This document shows positions 1-8,456 of a stretch of 64,000 nucleotides of DNA, in pieces. How positions within the stretch are numbered: the first letter of the stretch is position 1; each line of letters begins with the position of its first letter. The translations under genes and the position numbers were made by a program. The notes beneath the pieces were generated by a model, which saw only the letters and a program-made list of their open reading frames with translations, was not told where the DNA came from and did not search any database. Source of the DNA: Phyllobacterium sophorae (GTDB lineage Bacteria; Pseudomonadota; Alphaproteobacteria; Rhizobiales; Rhizobiaceae); assembly GCF_003010965.1 (NCBI RefSeq), contig NZ_PGGM01000001.1, positions 124,001-188,000 of the forward strand. Direction: 5' to 3'.

Positions 1-469
1 AAGCCAAATGTACTCGAGCTTGTATTTTGTCATTTCAAACCTTCCATATTTTTGATGATCAAGGCGACGGCCAATTTGGAGAGAAGCATTTATTATGCCA
101 ATTGCCTTCGAAAACGGCGCGATTCTGCATCCGACGTCGACGCGAACCTGGTTTTTTTCGTACAAACGGTCAAAATGCTGCCTCGAAAGCCTCAAATGGG
201 GCCCGGGATCGAATTCCGAACCTGGAGGAAGCTTGGCGCACAATAATTCTCCGATGCGAGAACGGCCAATAGAGTTATGGGCTTTCCGGCGCTCCAAAAC
301 CGGGTGATTAAATAGTCAGCACAATGACCGTTGTTTGGGCATGCGTGACTAACGGAAGAGTTTCCGCTCAAATGTAACCGGTTGAATTCGTGATCTGGCA
401 AAGCGATGAAACGCAGCCTGCCCGCCGCTTCTCAATCAGCAAAAGCCTGCTTCAGGATTGCGCCGTGCC
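1..469. other. Left-edge stretch with no recognisable gene
   Basis: I see only short overlapping reading frames on both strands with no recognisable family, no convincing ribosome binding site and no hydrophobic or motif-bearing segment. No tRNA-like fold or repeat was found. It may be decayed accessory DNA or an intergenic spacer that continues to the left of the window. Confidence 0.5.
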
Positions 470-1126
470 TCAGCGCGGTGGAGGTGCTTTTAGGCCATCG
501 ATCGTCGCGGCCACCAATTCTTCGGTCGTTTTGTACTTGTCGACATCCAGGACCGTGCAGCCGCCCTCGATAACGAGCTGCAACGTCTTTTGATCGAACA
601 ACAGCGTGCGTTCGAGGAATCTGGAGATCATTGCGCGGCTTTGTTCGCTCGCGGTGGTGAATCCACTTCCTTCGTAAATCCGGGATCGCAAGGTCTCAGG
701 GCCGGCCGTGAGCCAGACGGCCCCCACTTCTTTCATGTGGTGACCGCTGGTAATGAAGGGCCATAGGGCCGATCCTTCGAGCACTAATTTTCGCGAACCT
801 TCATCCTTTACGGTCGACCGTACAAATTCTGCGATAACTGGGGACATCTTACGGTGATGCAGGATGACGGATTCCAGAAGTTCATTGGCCTTCAAGCTCA
901 GGTAATGTTCCGCGTCGTGGTCTGAAACTTTACCGGTCGTCTTCCGCCATGGCCTCCCTGGGTGCCTGGCTAGACTGTCGGTTGAAACACACCTCCAGCC
1001 AAGTTTCTCTGCGAGCGCCTGCGCCAACGCGGATTTTCCAATATTTGACGCGCCACCGATCAGAACGACCCTGAGATTGGGGGCGATACGCTTGTTCAAT
1101 GATCCGCCCCCCTTACTGAGCGTCAC
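470..1126 (-). CDS. P-loop kinase-like protein (2-phosphoglycerate kinase-like)
   Basis: The 218-residue product carries a Walker A loop near residues 25-32 (GGASNIGKS) behind a short hydrophobic beta strand, the layout of small P-loop kinases. Later strands (LVLEGSALWP, VGAVWLTAG) fit the second nucleotide-fold strand and a lid region. It is soluble, with no signal peptide or membrane segment. The start is a GTG with only a weak GGA upstream. The true substrate is unknown; resemblance to 2-phosphoglycerate kinase or zeta-toxin-like ATPases is inferred from the fold only. It stands alone, with no operon partner in view. Confidence 0.6.
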   Translation of the reverse strand: MTLSKGGGSLNKRIAPNLRVVLIGGASNIGKSALAQALAEKLGWRCVSTDSLARHPGRPWRKTTGKVSDHDAEHYLSLKANELLESVILHHRKMSPVIAEFVRSTVKDEGSRKLVLEGSALWPFITSGHHMKEVGAVWLTAGPETLRSRIYEGSGFTTASEQSRAMISRFLERTLLFDQKTLQLVIEGGCTVLDVDKYKTTEELVAATIDGLKAPPPR

Positions 1127-1227
1127 AAAAACACATTCCTACGCTGCAGACGATCATTCACGATTTCATGACAACCGCAAGCCGTCATGGAAGAAGCGCC
1201 ACTTCATATCGCCATTAGTACAACTCT

Positions 1228-1383
1228 TCACTGGCGCATGGGTGCGTCATTGGAAAGGCTCTTTTGCACCTCTTTCTTGACGGAACCCGCGATTTCCGGG
1301 CAGGCCGCGAGCAACGAATCGGCCGTAAGCGCGACAGTGGAAATTGCGGTTATGAACGTTGTAAAGGCTGTCATCCCTGACAT
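1228..1383 (-). CDS. Possible small exported protein, about 48-51 aa
   Basis: A short frame opens at ATG 1383 or, more likely, ATG 1374, with an AGAGAGG sequence about 10 nt ahead of the latter. The first 25 residues are rich in Thr, Ala, Ile and Val (TAFTTFITAISTVAL) and end in an LLAAC motif that could be a signal peptide or lipobox. The tail is polar (KKEVQKSL). No family is recognised. The length and isolated position make this tentative. Confidence 0.3.
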   Translation of the reverse strand: MSGMTAFTTFITAISTVALTADSLLAACPEIAGSVKKEVQKSLSNDAPMRQ

Positions 1384-1471
1384 CCTCTCTGTTCACTCAG
1401 GAACGGGTGACCCCCGACGGCGCAAATGTTCCTGCCTTAAAAAAGCCGGATGCAGACAGCTTTTAGAAGCG

Positions 1472-1499
1472 GCCGACGGGTTCCGCGGAACCCGTCGGC
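1472..1499. repeat. 28-bp perfect palindrome overlapping an EcfG-type -35 element
   Basis: Each base from 1472 to 1485 pairs with its mirror from 1499 back to 1486. The right half contains the GGAAC -35 element of the promoter upstream of the exported-protein gene. It could be an operator, or the stem of a terminator without an obvious U tract. Confidence 0.6.
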
Positions 1500-1511
1500 A
1501 TATTGAACGTT
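1487..1511 (+). promoter_or_regulatory. EcfG-type promoter (GGAAC-N16-CGTT)
   Basis: GGAAC at 1487-1491 and CGTT at 1508-1511 are separated by 16 nt, matching the alphaproteobacterial general-stress sigma factor consensus. The start codon of the exported-protein gene lies 50 nt downstream. Confidence 0.7.
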
Positions 1512-1560
1512 GAGTAAATTGAATGGGCGGAACATTCGAATTTGGATAAGGAAAATAGTC

Positions 1561-1878
1561 ATGTTGAAAAAACTGCTGATCATTGGAGCAACTGCTCTGG
1601 TCGCCGTAACTTCCGCGCCGCAGGCATTTGCGCAATCCATCGAGATCGGACCTGATGGTGTGCGGCTGCGGGAACCTTACCAGGAACGTGTCTATCGGCG
1701 TGCCCCTGAAATTAGCGAACGCGAAGCTGTTCGCATTGCAAGGAGCGAAGGTCTTCGTGACGTAGACGACGTTAGACGGACGAGATCGAGATTTGTCGTG
1801 GAAGGCATAGATCGCCGAGGCGATGATATACGTGTGGACATCGATCGCCGCACGGGCGACGTGATCGCCGTGCGATAG
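1561..1878 (+). CDS. Small exported PepSY-like protein
   Basis: The 105-residue product begins with a Sec signal peptide (Lys-Lys, hydrophobic core, cleavage near APQAFA-QS at about residue 22). The mature part resembles a short PepSY-like domain: ISEREAVRIARSEGL followed by a beta-rich stretch ending DIRVDIDRRTGDVIAV. Such proteins are periplasmic and usually of unknown role. The start at 1561 is chosen because GGATAAGGAAA lies just upstream and the signal peptide begins there. An EcfG-type promoter at 1487-1511 suggests control by the general stress response. A bidirectional terminator follows at 1898-1923. Confidence 0.75.
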   Translation: MLKKLLIIGATALVAVTSAPQAFAQSIEIGPDGVRLREPYQERVYRRAPEISEREAVRIARSEGLRDVDDVRRTRSRFVVEGIDRRGDDIRVDIDRRTGDVIAVR

Positions 1879-1897
1879 TTCCGAGATTCACGAGAAA

Positions 1898-1923
1898 AAG
1901 CCCGGCACTTGGGTGGCGGGCTT
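1898..1923. terminator. Bidirectional intrinsic terminator
   Basis: AAGCCCG (1898-1904) pairs with CGGGCTT (1917-1923), with an inner CAC/GTG and a TTGG loop. On the minus strand the stem runs into a short T tract (CTTTTTCTC), so it can end the DUF6074 transcript as well as the plus-strand gene before it. Confidence 0.7.
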
Positions 1924-1931
1924 CTTCTGCC

Positions 1932-2255
1932 CTAGTAGCTTGAAGTTTCCTCGGCGGTGTCGTTCAGGTCGTATAGGCGTGAAAGCTCCAGCTCGACTGC
2001 GGTAAAGAAGGCTCCGACCTGCTCATCCTGCTCATCTTCGGGTACACCGATCTTGGCCAAATGCCTGAATAAAGATTCGGCGGCCTGGTTGCGGTAGGCC
2101 TCCGCTTGCCGGTCAGTTGTCTTGTCCATGATCTTTGCCGCGACATCGCGAATCTTGGCTGCCCTCTTTGTCAGGGGGAACACTATAATCTGGCATGGTA
2201 TTGGGGATTCAGGTTCGAACATGCTCGTTTTCTTCCCAGTCCGGCGACGACTCAC
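1932..2255 (-). CDS. DUF6074 family protein
   Basis: The 107-residue protein contains the run IIVFPLTKRAAKIRDVA followed by helices with TDRQAEAYRNQ and EDEQDEQVGAFFTAVE, the pattern I associate with the rhizobial DUF6074 family. It has no signal peptide and no catalytic motif, so the function is unknown. An internal Met (residue 12, before FEPESP) may be the real start, because the first 11 residues are basic and atypical. It converges with the exported-protein gene and shares its terminator. Confidence 0.65.
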   Translation of the reverse strand: MSRRRTGKKTSMFEPESPIPCQIIVFPLTKRAAKIRDVAAKIMDKTTDRQAEAYRNQAAESLFRHLAKIGVPEDEQDEQVGAFFTAVELELSRLYDLNDTAEETSSY

Positions 2256-2482
2256 CTAGCGGTTGATTCGCCCGACGATACCGGGAATTGTCCTAACAAT
2301 TTGTTTCAGCTTACTTTTGGCTCGCGTTGCAGTGGTCTGCGTCTTGGTTACGTAACGGCCACACCCAATTCGCCGCCGAACAGATTGTGTGTAACGTGAC
2401 CATAATATTGCCGGTTACGGTACGCATCCCTATCACGATGAGGTAAAGTGATTCGCATTCGTTACGGCGCAGACAAGCAGAT

Positions 2483-2914
2483 ATGGCACTCAGCAACGCA
2501 GAGAGGCAGAGGCGGCACCGCGAACGGCAGAAGCAAAAACTCGCCGCGGCCGCACCCAATATTGCCGCCCAGTACGAGAACGTCGGTTCTGATCTTCGCG
2601 AGAAGCTTTATGCCCTCATTGAAGCGGAGAATACCCGCAGAGAACGTTATGCAACGTTGACACCAGTGCAGCACACGGATTTTCGCCGGGTAATTCTTGA
2701 CATTGCCCTCAATGAAAATCGCTCTGGCATCGCCGAAACGGCGCTCATGGTCCTGTTGCAAGCACTGTGTATGGGGGAAAGCTCCGAAAAGGAAATTCTT
2801 GAAGCCCGCCGCCAGAAGGAAGCATTGGCCGTTAAGAAAACCGAAAATCGCGATATGAGGGAACAGGTGACGCCCCTCGCCGCCCATTATGTGCGTGTTC
2901 CGAATTTCGGCTGA
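2483..2914 (+). CDS. Hypothetical protein with basic N-terminus
   Basis: The 143-residue product starts with a strongly basic Arg/Gln-rich helix (NAERQRRHRERQKQK), a pattern seen at the start of small phage- or plasmid-associated proteins and compatible with nucleic-acid binding. The rest is predicted helical (RREKLYALIEAEN-like segments, then ETALMVLLQALCM) with a Lys/Glu-rich tail. No domain family is recognised and there is no clear ribosome binding site. It lies alone between DUF6074 and the SDR gene; an origin by transfer is possible but unproven. Confidence 0.55.
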   Translation: MALSNAERQRRHRERQKQKLAAAAPNIAAQYENVGSDLREKLYALIEAENTRRERYATLTPVQHTDFRRVILDIALNENRSGIAETALMVLLQALCMGESSEKEILEARRQKEALAVKKTENRDMREQVTPLAAHYVRVPNFG

Positions 2915-2970
2915 GGCTCCCTCCCGTCGTTTGATAGCTTGACGAGACTCTCCCAAACACTACGGCAAAC

Positions 2971-3843
2971 ATGAGGACGAACCCTAAGATGCACCCCGCC
3001 TTTTCCCCATCCAATGTCGCGGTCATCACCGGAGGCGCATCCGGTATTGGCCTTGCCGCAGCCAAGCGCTTTGCAGCCATGGGGTTGAAGGTCGCGATAG
3101 CCGATCTTGGCGGCGACAAACTCGACGGGGCCAAGGCGGCGGTCGCTAAGCAGACCGATCCGGAAAACGTCATCGCCGTCGCGACGGATGTAACGAACGT
3201 CGACCATCTGCAGCACCTGCAGCAGACGATCGAGCAAGAATTTGGCGATGTTGACATTCTGATGAACAACGCTGGCATTCAGCCAGGCAGCAGCATCTTC
3301 AACCCGGACGGCTGGACGCGGATTATCGACGTAAACCTGTTTGGTATCATCCGCGGCAGTCAGGTGTTCGGCCCGAAAATGATTCTCCGGCAAAAGCCTG
3401 GGCTCATTATCAACACTGGCTCCAAACAGGGTATCACGACCCCACCCGGCGATCCTGCTTACAATGTCTCGAAGGCCGGAGTGAAAACCTTTACTGAAGC
3501 CCTGCAGCACGAGTTACGCAACACCAAAAATTGTCACGTAACGGCCCATCTTTTCATTCCGGGCTTCGTTTATACACCGCTGACCGCTGGTGACCGCACT
3601 GAGAAGCCCGCGGGCGCCTGGACCCCGGAAGAAACTGTCGATTTCATGCTGGACCATGTGTCGGCCGGAGATTTCTACATCCTCTGTCCCGACAATGATG
3701 TTGCCCGCGATCTTGACGAACGGCGTATTCTTTGGGCAGCCAAGGATATCATCCAGAATCGCCCTCCTCTGTCGCGCTGGCATCCCGATTATCAAAGCGA
3801 ATTCGCTGATTTCCTCAAGCGACGTGACGAGGGTCAGGAATGA
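2971..3843 (+). CDS. Short-chain dehydrogenase/reductase (SDR)
   Basis: A classical SDR of 290 residues. The Rossmann nucleotide-binding motif TGGASGIG lies near residues 17-24, NNAG near 97, the catalytic Ser in the NTGSKQG region and YNVSK (Tyr and Lys of the active site) near 172-176. Asp in the IADLG strand after beta-2 favours NAD(H). The 40-residue C-terminal extension is longer than in most SDRs. Substrate is unknown. Start could also be ATG 2989, which has AGGA upstream. It precedes the MFS carrier by about 160 nt, so the two may serve one catabolic route. Confidence 0.85.
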   Translation: MRTNPKMHPAFSPSNVAVITGGASGIGLAAAKRFAAMGLKVAIADLGGDKLDGAKAAVAKQTDPENVIAVATDVTNVDHLQHLQQTIEQEFGDVDILMNNAGIQPGSSIFNPDGWTRIIDVNLFGIIRGSQVFGPKMILRQKPGLIINTGSKQGITTPPGDPAYNVSKAGVKTFTEALQHELRNTKNCHVTAHLFIPGFVYTPLTAGDRTEKPAGAWTPEETVDFMLDHVSAGDFYILCPDNDVARDLDERRILWAAKDIIQNRPPLSRWHPDYQSEFADFLKRRDEGQE

Positions 3844-4000
3844 ACCCGCCAAATTTGTCGCTCGCGACACGCATTGAAATCGTGTTCAGGCTGACCTAGT
3901 AGTCCCTGTCACCTTCAGGAAGGCCCCGTTCAAGGCCTGCCCCATCACGCTGCTGCAAGCCTCACATTGGCCAGCCGATAGCTTCAGACTGGAGTTTTTT

Positions 4001-5315
4001 ATGACCGATATAGCCACCTCAGTGTCAGTCGCCGCCGCGCCCGACACGAGAACCAGATTGAAATCAATTATCGGCGGTTCCGCCGGCAATCTGGTGGAAT
4101 GGTATGACTGGTATGTCTACGCCGCCTTCACGCTTTATTTCGCCCCCGTCTTTTTCCCCTCTGGCAACCAGACAGCCGAACTCTTGAGCGCTGCGGCCGT
4201 TTTCGCTGTTGGCTTTCTCATGCGCCCGATCGGCGCCTGGTTCATGGGCATCTATGCCGATCGCAAGGGTCGCAAGGCGGGCCTCACGCTTTCTGTAACG
4301 CTGATATGCCTTGGCTCGCTGCTGATCGCCGTCACTCCCGGCTACAATTCGATCGGTCTGCTTGCGCCCGCGGCCCTGGTTTTCGCCCGGCTTCTGCAGG
4401 GCATCAGCGTCGGCGGCGAATATGGCGCGAGCGCAACGTACCTCAGCGAAATGGCCGGTAAGAATCGCCGCGGTTTTTATTCGAGTTTCCAGTACGTGAC
4501 ACTGATTTCCGGCCAGCTAATCGCCCTTGCGGTGCTTCTCGTCCTGCAGCGCATCCTCACCCCCGAGCAATTGGGCGAAATGGGGCTGGCGTATTCCTTT
4601 CGCCATTGGCGGTTTCCTGGCGATTGCGGTTTTCTATATCCGTCGCGGGCTGGCCGAAACCCAGTCCTTTCACAATACCAAAGGTGATGACAAGCCAAAA
4701 TCCAGCGGTTTTGCTCTGTTCAGGCACTATCCCAAGGAGGCCTTCACGGTACTGGCGCTGACATCGGGCGGCACATTGGCGTTTTATGCCTATACGACCT
4801 ATCTCCAGAAGTTTCTGGTGAACACGTCCGGCTTCAGCAAGGAATCGGCGAGCGAAATAACCGCGCTGGCACTTCTGATCTTTATGCTGTGCCAGCCACT
4901 GGCGGGCGCCCTGTCCGACCGGATCGGCCGCAAACCGCTGATGGTAGGATTCGGCATTCTGGGCGTTCTGTTCACCTATCTCATCTTCTCAACGCTTGCG
5001 ACGACGACGAGCCCCTACGTGGCCTTTGCCTTGTCGCTCGCAGGTCTCCTGATTGTCACAGGCTACACATCGATTAACGCAGTGGTAAAGGCCGAGCTCT
5101 TTCCGGCTCACATCCGTGCGCTCGGAGTTGCACTTCCTTACGCCCTAGCCAATACGATCTTCGGAGGCACCGCCGAATGGGTAGCGCTGAAATTCAAACA
5201 GGTCGGCCATGAGAGCTGGTTCTTCTGGTACGTAACGATCATGATCGGACTGTCGCTTATCGTTTATGTCCGTATGCGCGACACACGCGATCACAGCCTT
5301 ATTCACGAGGACTGA
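4001..5315 (+). pseudogene. MFS transporter (KgtP-like), frameshifted
   Basis: This is a metabolite:H+ symporter of the alpha-ketoglutarate permease type, split over two frames. The first 194 codons read GNLVEWYDWYVYA, the family signature near residue 30, and the loop motif DRKGRK near 84. After LTPEQLGE the frame is lost. Reading continues in the +2 frame as WGWRIPFAIGGFLA through the second DRIGRKP motif to the normal end at 5315. The break is one extra A in the GAAA at 4577-4580: removing it restores a continuous carrier of about 437 residues. Either the gene is inactive in this strain or the base is a sequencing error. Confidence 0.85.
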
Positions 5316-5327
5316 TCGAATGAATAT

Positions 5328-5361
5328 CCGGACCATCGGCTTGATATGGCCGATGGTCCGG
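5328..5361 (+). terminator. Hairpin terminator after the MFS gene
   Basis: A perfect 13-bp stem (5328-5340 with 5349-5361) closes an 8-nt loop 12 nt after the MFS stop. The tail CTCTATGCT is only moderately T-rich, so termination may be incomplete. Confidence 0.6.
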
Positions 5362-5405
5362 CTCTATGCTGCGCCATCGTTTCATTGACCAGCATGGATT
5401 TTCCA

Positions 5406-6656
5406 ATGACTTCATCCCCACGAATCCCCTCCGTCGATCCCGTCAAACTCGATCGCCTTGCAGAGGTCGCGGTCAAGATTGGCCTGCAGCTGCAACCTGG
5501 ACAAGACCTTCTCATCACCGCCCCGCTTGCGGCACTGCCGCTGGTGCGCCGGATCACAGAACACGCCTACAAAGCCGGCGCGGGCCTCGTGACTTCCCTG
5601 TACAGTGATGAAGAAGCAACCGTGATGCGCTATCGCAACGCGCCTGATGACAGTTTCGACCGCTCCGTCGGCTGGCTCTACGAGGGTATGGCCAAGGCTT
5701 TCTCCGCTAATACGGCCCGACTCGCCGTTGCTGGCGACAATCCGATGCTGCTTGCTTCGGAGGACCCCGAAAAGGTTTCTCGCGCCAACAAGGCGCAGTC
5801 GAAAGCCTATCAACCTGCGCTAGAGAAAATCGCCGGTTTTGACATCAACTGGAATATCGTTTCGTATCCGAATCCATCCTGGGCGAAGCAGGTGTTTCCC
5901 GATCAGGAACCGGAAGTTGCCGTCACCATGCTGGCCGACGCGATCTTTGCTGCCTCGCGTGTGGATATCGACGATCCGGTTAGCGCTTGGCAAGAGCACA
6001 ATGCAGCCTTGCGCAAGCGGACAGAATGGTTGAACGCACGGACATTCTCGGCCCTGCATTTCACGGGGCCAGGTACGGATCTCACCGTCGGCCTTGCGGA
6101 TGAACATGAATGGCACGGCGGCGCTTCCGTCGCCAAGAACGGTATCACCTGCAACCCGAACATCCCGACCGAAGAAGTTTTTACGACGCCGCACGCTCTG
6201 CGCGTCGATGGCCATGTGTCCAGCACCAAGCCGCTCTCGCACCAGGGCACATTGATAGAGAACATCAAGGTGCGTTTCGAGGACGGCAAGATCGTCGAGG
6301 CAAAGGCGACGCGCGGTGAGGAAGTGTTCAACAAGGTCCTCGGCACGGATGAAGGTGCTCGGCGTCTCGGGGAAGTTGCGCTTGTCCCGCATTCGTCGCC
6401 GATTTCGGCCTCGGGTCTCTTGTTCTTCAACACATTGTTCGATGAGAACGCAGCCAGTCATATCGCGCTCGGCCAGTGCTATTCGAAGTGCTTCATCAAT
6501 GGTGGCGAGCTTTCGCCCGGTGAAGTCGCGGCGCGCGGCGGCAACAGGAGCCTCATTCACATCGACTGGATGATTGGCTCCGGGGAAATCGACGTCGATG
6601 GCATCAACAAGGACGGTTCGCCGGTTCCGGTAATGCGCAAGGGCGAATGGGTCTAA
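5406..6656 (+). CDS. M29 family aminopeptidase
   Basis: The 416-residue product matches clan M29 (AmpS/PepS/aminopeptidase T), cytoplasmic dimetal exopeptidases that trim N-terminal residues from peptides. The metal-site blocks are visible in order: NIPTEEVFTTP (first Glu), GEVALVP (second Glu), DENAASHIALGQCY (His and Tyr), and SLIHIDWMIGS (His and Asp). Length is normal for the family. ATG 5406 is preferred over an upstream in-frame start at 5346, because 5346 lies inside the terminator hairpin and the N-terminus then fits the family. It sits downstream of the carrier gene in the same orientation, suggesting peptide or amino-acid use. Confidence 0.88.
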   Translation: MTSSPRIPSVDPVKLDRLAEVAVKIGLQLQPGQDLLITAPLAALPLVRRITEHAYKAGAGLVTSLYSDEEATVMRYRNAPDDSFDRSVGWLYEGMAKAFSANTARLAVAGDNPMLLASEDPEKVSRANKAQSKAYQPALEKIAGFDINWNIVSYPNPSWAKQVFPDQEPEVAVTMLADAIFAASRVDIDDPVSAWQEHNAALRKRTEWLNARTFSALHFTGPGTDLTVGLADEHEWHGGASVAKNGITCNPNIPTEEVFTTPHALRVDGHVSSTKPLSHQGTLIENIKVRFEDGKIVEAKATRGEEVFNKVLGTDEGARRLGEVALVPHSSPISASGLLFFNTLFDENAASHIALGQCYSKCFINGGELSPGEVAARGGNRSLIHIDWMIGSGEIDVDGINKDGSPVPVMRKGEWV

Positions 6657-6677
6657 GTTACTATTCAAAGCATAATA

Positions 6678-6705
6678 AATCGCCACCGCAGAAGCGGTGG
6701 CGATT
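6678..6705. terminator. Bidirectional terminator between convergent genes
   Basis: A perfect 12-bp stem (6678-6689 with 6694-6705) with an AGAA loop lies between the convergent aminopeptidase and saccharopine dehydrogenase-like genes. On the minus strand it is followed by ATTTATTATG, a reasonable U-rich tail. Confidence 0.75.
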
Positions 6706-6723
6706 GGTCATTTCGGCCGATTG

Positions 6724-7827
6724 TCAGGCGACGAGACGTCCTGCTGATTCTGCCTGGGCGTAGGCTTTACCAAAGCGATTGGCGAGGAACGCGTCGAGGG
6801 CGATATCTTCCTGCTTGATGAAGCCCTGCTGCGGCAGGTCGCCCTTTGCCAGCATGTCGAGCACGGCACAGATGGCCGATGCAGTGGTGATCTGGATGCC
6901 GCTATAGAGTTGCGCGCCAATATGGCCGCTATAGACCTTGTTTGCATAGGTTTCCTGCAGCAGGCGGCCCTTCTTGCGGCCACTGACCGTAACAAAAATC
7001 ACGACAACGTCCTGCAAGGTCGATGGCAAAGCGTTTTCCAGAATATCCTTGAACACATCGCGGCGGTCACGCAGGCCAAGATCGTTCAGTAGGGCTTTCA
7101 TGATGGCGGCATGGCCTGGATAGCGGATAGTGCGATAGTTGAGCGTGCGCACCTTGCCGAGCAATGTTTCGCACAATGTTCCAAGGCCGCCGGACGTATT
7201 GAATGCCTCATAGGTCACGCCGTCGAGCGAGAATTCCTCGCGTTCCTCCAGCGGCGGCACTTCGGTCAATTCCCCGTCGACGATGGCTTCGCAGGGCTCG
7301 CAATATTCGTTGATGACGCCGTCCGTCGACCAGGTCAGATTGTAGTTGAGTGCATTCGATGGATATTGCGGCAGTGCGCCGACGCGCATGCGGACGCTTT
7401 CGAGCGTATCGAAGCGCTTGGCCAGATCGTTGGCGACGATCGAGATGAAACCTGGCGCCAGACCGCACTGGGGGATGAAGGCAGTCTTTGCCGTAGCCGA
7501 AAGCTGCTTGACGATGCGTGTGCTCGCCACATCTTCGGTTAGATCGAGATAGTGCACGCCGGACTTGGCGGCTGCTTCGGCGATACGGGTGGTCAGATGA
7601 AAAGGCGCAGCACTGAGCACGGCAAACTTGCCGTCGAGAACCTGTTCAAGCGCGCCAGCTTCTGCGATTTCGACCTGTCTTGTCGCAACAACAGAAGAAA
7701 TTTCAAGCGCCTCGAGCTGACTTTGTGCCCGGTCCACGACGGTGACGTGATAATCTCCGGTGTTCGCAAGAAGATTGGCAATCGTCCCGCCGATTTTTCC
7801 TGCCCCTACAACAACGATCTCTTTCAT
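6724..7827 (-). CDS. Saccharopine dehydrogenase-like protein (LYS9 type)
   Basis: The 367-residue product opens with a Rossmann motif, VVVGAGKIGGTIA (residues 4-16), then VDRAQSQ, and continues as a saccharopine dehydrogenase family protein (HYLDLTED, PQCGLAPGFISIVA). Members oxidise saccharopine or reduce related imines using NAD(P); some bacterial ones act in lysine catabolism or on carboxynorspermidine. The C-terminal part (HIGAQLYSGIQITTASAICAVLDML) matches the family's substrate domain. The start is clean and the gene is divergent from an Lrp/AsnC regulator about 100 nt away, which probably controls it. Confidence 0.85.
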   Translation of the reverse strand: MKEIVVVGAGKIGGTIANLLANTGDYHVTVVDRAQSQLEALEISSVVATRQVEIAEAGALEQVLDGKFAVLSAAPFHLTTRIAEAAAKSGVHYLDLTEDVASTRIVKQLSATAKTAFIPQCGLAPGFISIVANDLAKRFDTLESVRMRVGALPQYPSNALNYNLTWSTDGVINEYCEPCEAIVDGELTEVPPLEEREEFSLDGVTYEAFNTSGGLGTLCETLLGKVRTLNYRTIRYPGHAAIMKALLNDLGLRDRRDVFKDILENALPSTLQDVVVIFVTVSGRKKGRLLQETYANKVYSGHIGAQLYSGIQITTASAICAVLDMLAKGDLPQQGFIKQEDIALDAFLANRFGKAYAQAESAGRLVA

Positions 7828-7925
7828 GTGATTCCCCTGGAAATAAAACTTATATGAAATTCGCAGATTGTTTCGGCGAAATGAAGCATATAGACTGACG
7901 ATATAACGCCCTAAATTTAACTAAT
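7828..7925. promoter_or_regulatory. Divergent promoter region, saccharopine dehydrogenase / Lrp regulator
   Basis: This AT-rich 98-bp spacer is the only space for promoters of both divergent genes. An imperfect inverted pair (ATTCGC ... GCGAAAT) lies near 7858-7882 and could be an Lrp-type operator; this is a guess from symmetry only. Confidence 0.4.
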
Positions 7926-8375
7926 ATGCCGAATGGACTTGTCACAATGCTGACGGAAGCCGATCATTCCCTGCTTTCCCTGCTTCGCGAGAACGCCAGA
8001 GCGTCGACAGCAGACCTCGCGCGCAAACTTGGCCTGTCGCGTACTACCGTGCAAAGCCGCATCGAGCGGCTGGAAAAACGTGGCATGATCCGGGGATATA
8101 GCGTTCAGCTATCGCCGGAGTATGAACAGAACCTGGTCAAGGCACATGTACTGGTGACCGCCTTGCCGAAATTGGCAACCAAGGTTGAAGCGGCTTTGCG
8201 GAAAATCGCCTGGGTCCGGACCTTGCATTCGATCAGTGGCCAGTTCGACATGATCGTCATCGTCGAAGCGCCATCCATCCAGGAATTAGACAAATTGCTT
8301 GATGAGATCGGCGCACTGGAAGGGGTCGAGCGCACCATGTCGTCGATTATCCTCTCCACCCGCATCAACCGCTAA
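7926..8375 (+). CDS. Lrp/AsnC family transcriptional regulator
   Basis: A 149-residue feast/famine regulator. The N-terminal winged helix-turn-helix is clear (ARASTADLARKLGLSRTTVQSRIERLEKRGMI), followed by the RAM/AsnC ligand-binding domain from about residue 75 (VTALPKLATKVEAALRKI, SGQFDMIVIVEA). These proteins form octamers that bind amino acids and usually regulate the neighbouring divergent gene, here the saccharopine dehydrogenase-like enzyme. An alternative start at ATG 7947 (MLTEAD) matches the usual N-terminus of the family at least as well; neither start has a strong Shine-Dalgarno. Confidence 0.9.
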   Translation: MPNGLVTMLTEADHSLLSLLRENARASTADLARKLGLSRTTVQSRIERLEKRGMIRGYSVQLSPEYEQNLVKAHVLVTALPKLATKVEAALRKIAWVRTLHSISGQFDMIVIVEAPSIQELDKLLDEIGALEGVERTMSSIILSTRINR

Positions 8376-8427
8376 AAGTTTGAGCCTTGAGTATGCTTGA
8401 CTCTTACCTCCATTGGATTCCATAATA

Positions 8428-8442
8428 GAACATATCATGAAC
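8428..8442 (+). promoter_or_regulatory. LexA (SOS) box upstream of imuA
   Basis: GAAC at 8428-8431 and GAAC at 8439-8442 are separated by exactly 7 nt, the direct-repeat SOS operator of alphaproteobacteria. It lies 14 nt ahead of the imuA start, so LexA would block initiation of the whole imuA-imuB-dnaE2 cassette. Confidence 0.85.
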
Positions 8443-8456
8443 ATTAAAGGGATACC

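Noticed and set aside
1187-1513. 108-codon plus-strand frame before the exported-protein gene
   Set aside because: No ribosome site, no homology; it runs through the palindrome and promoter at 1472-1511.
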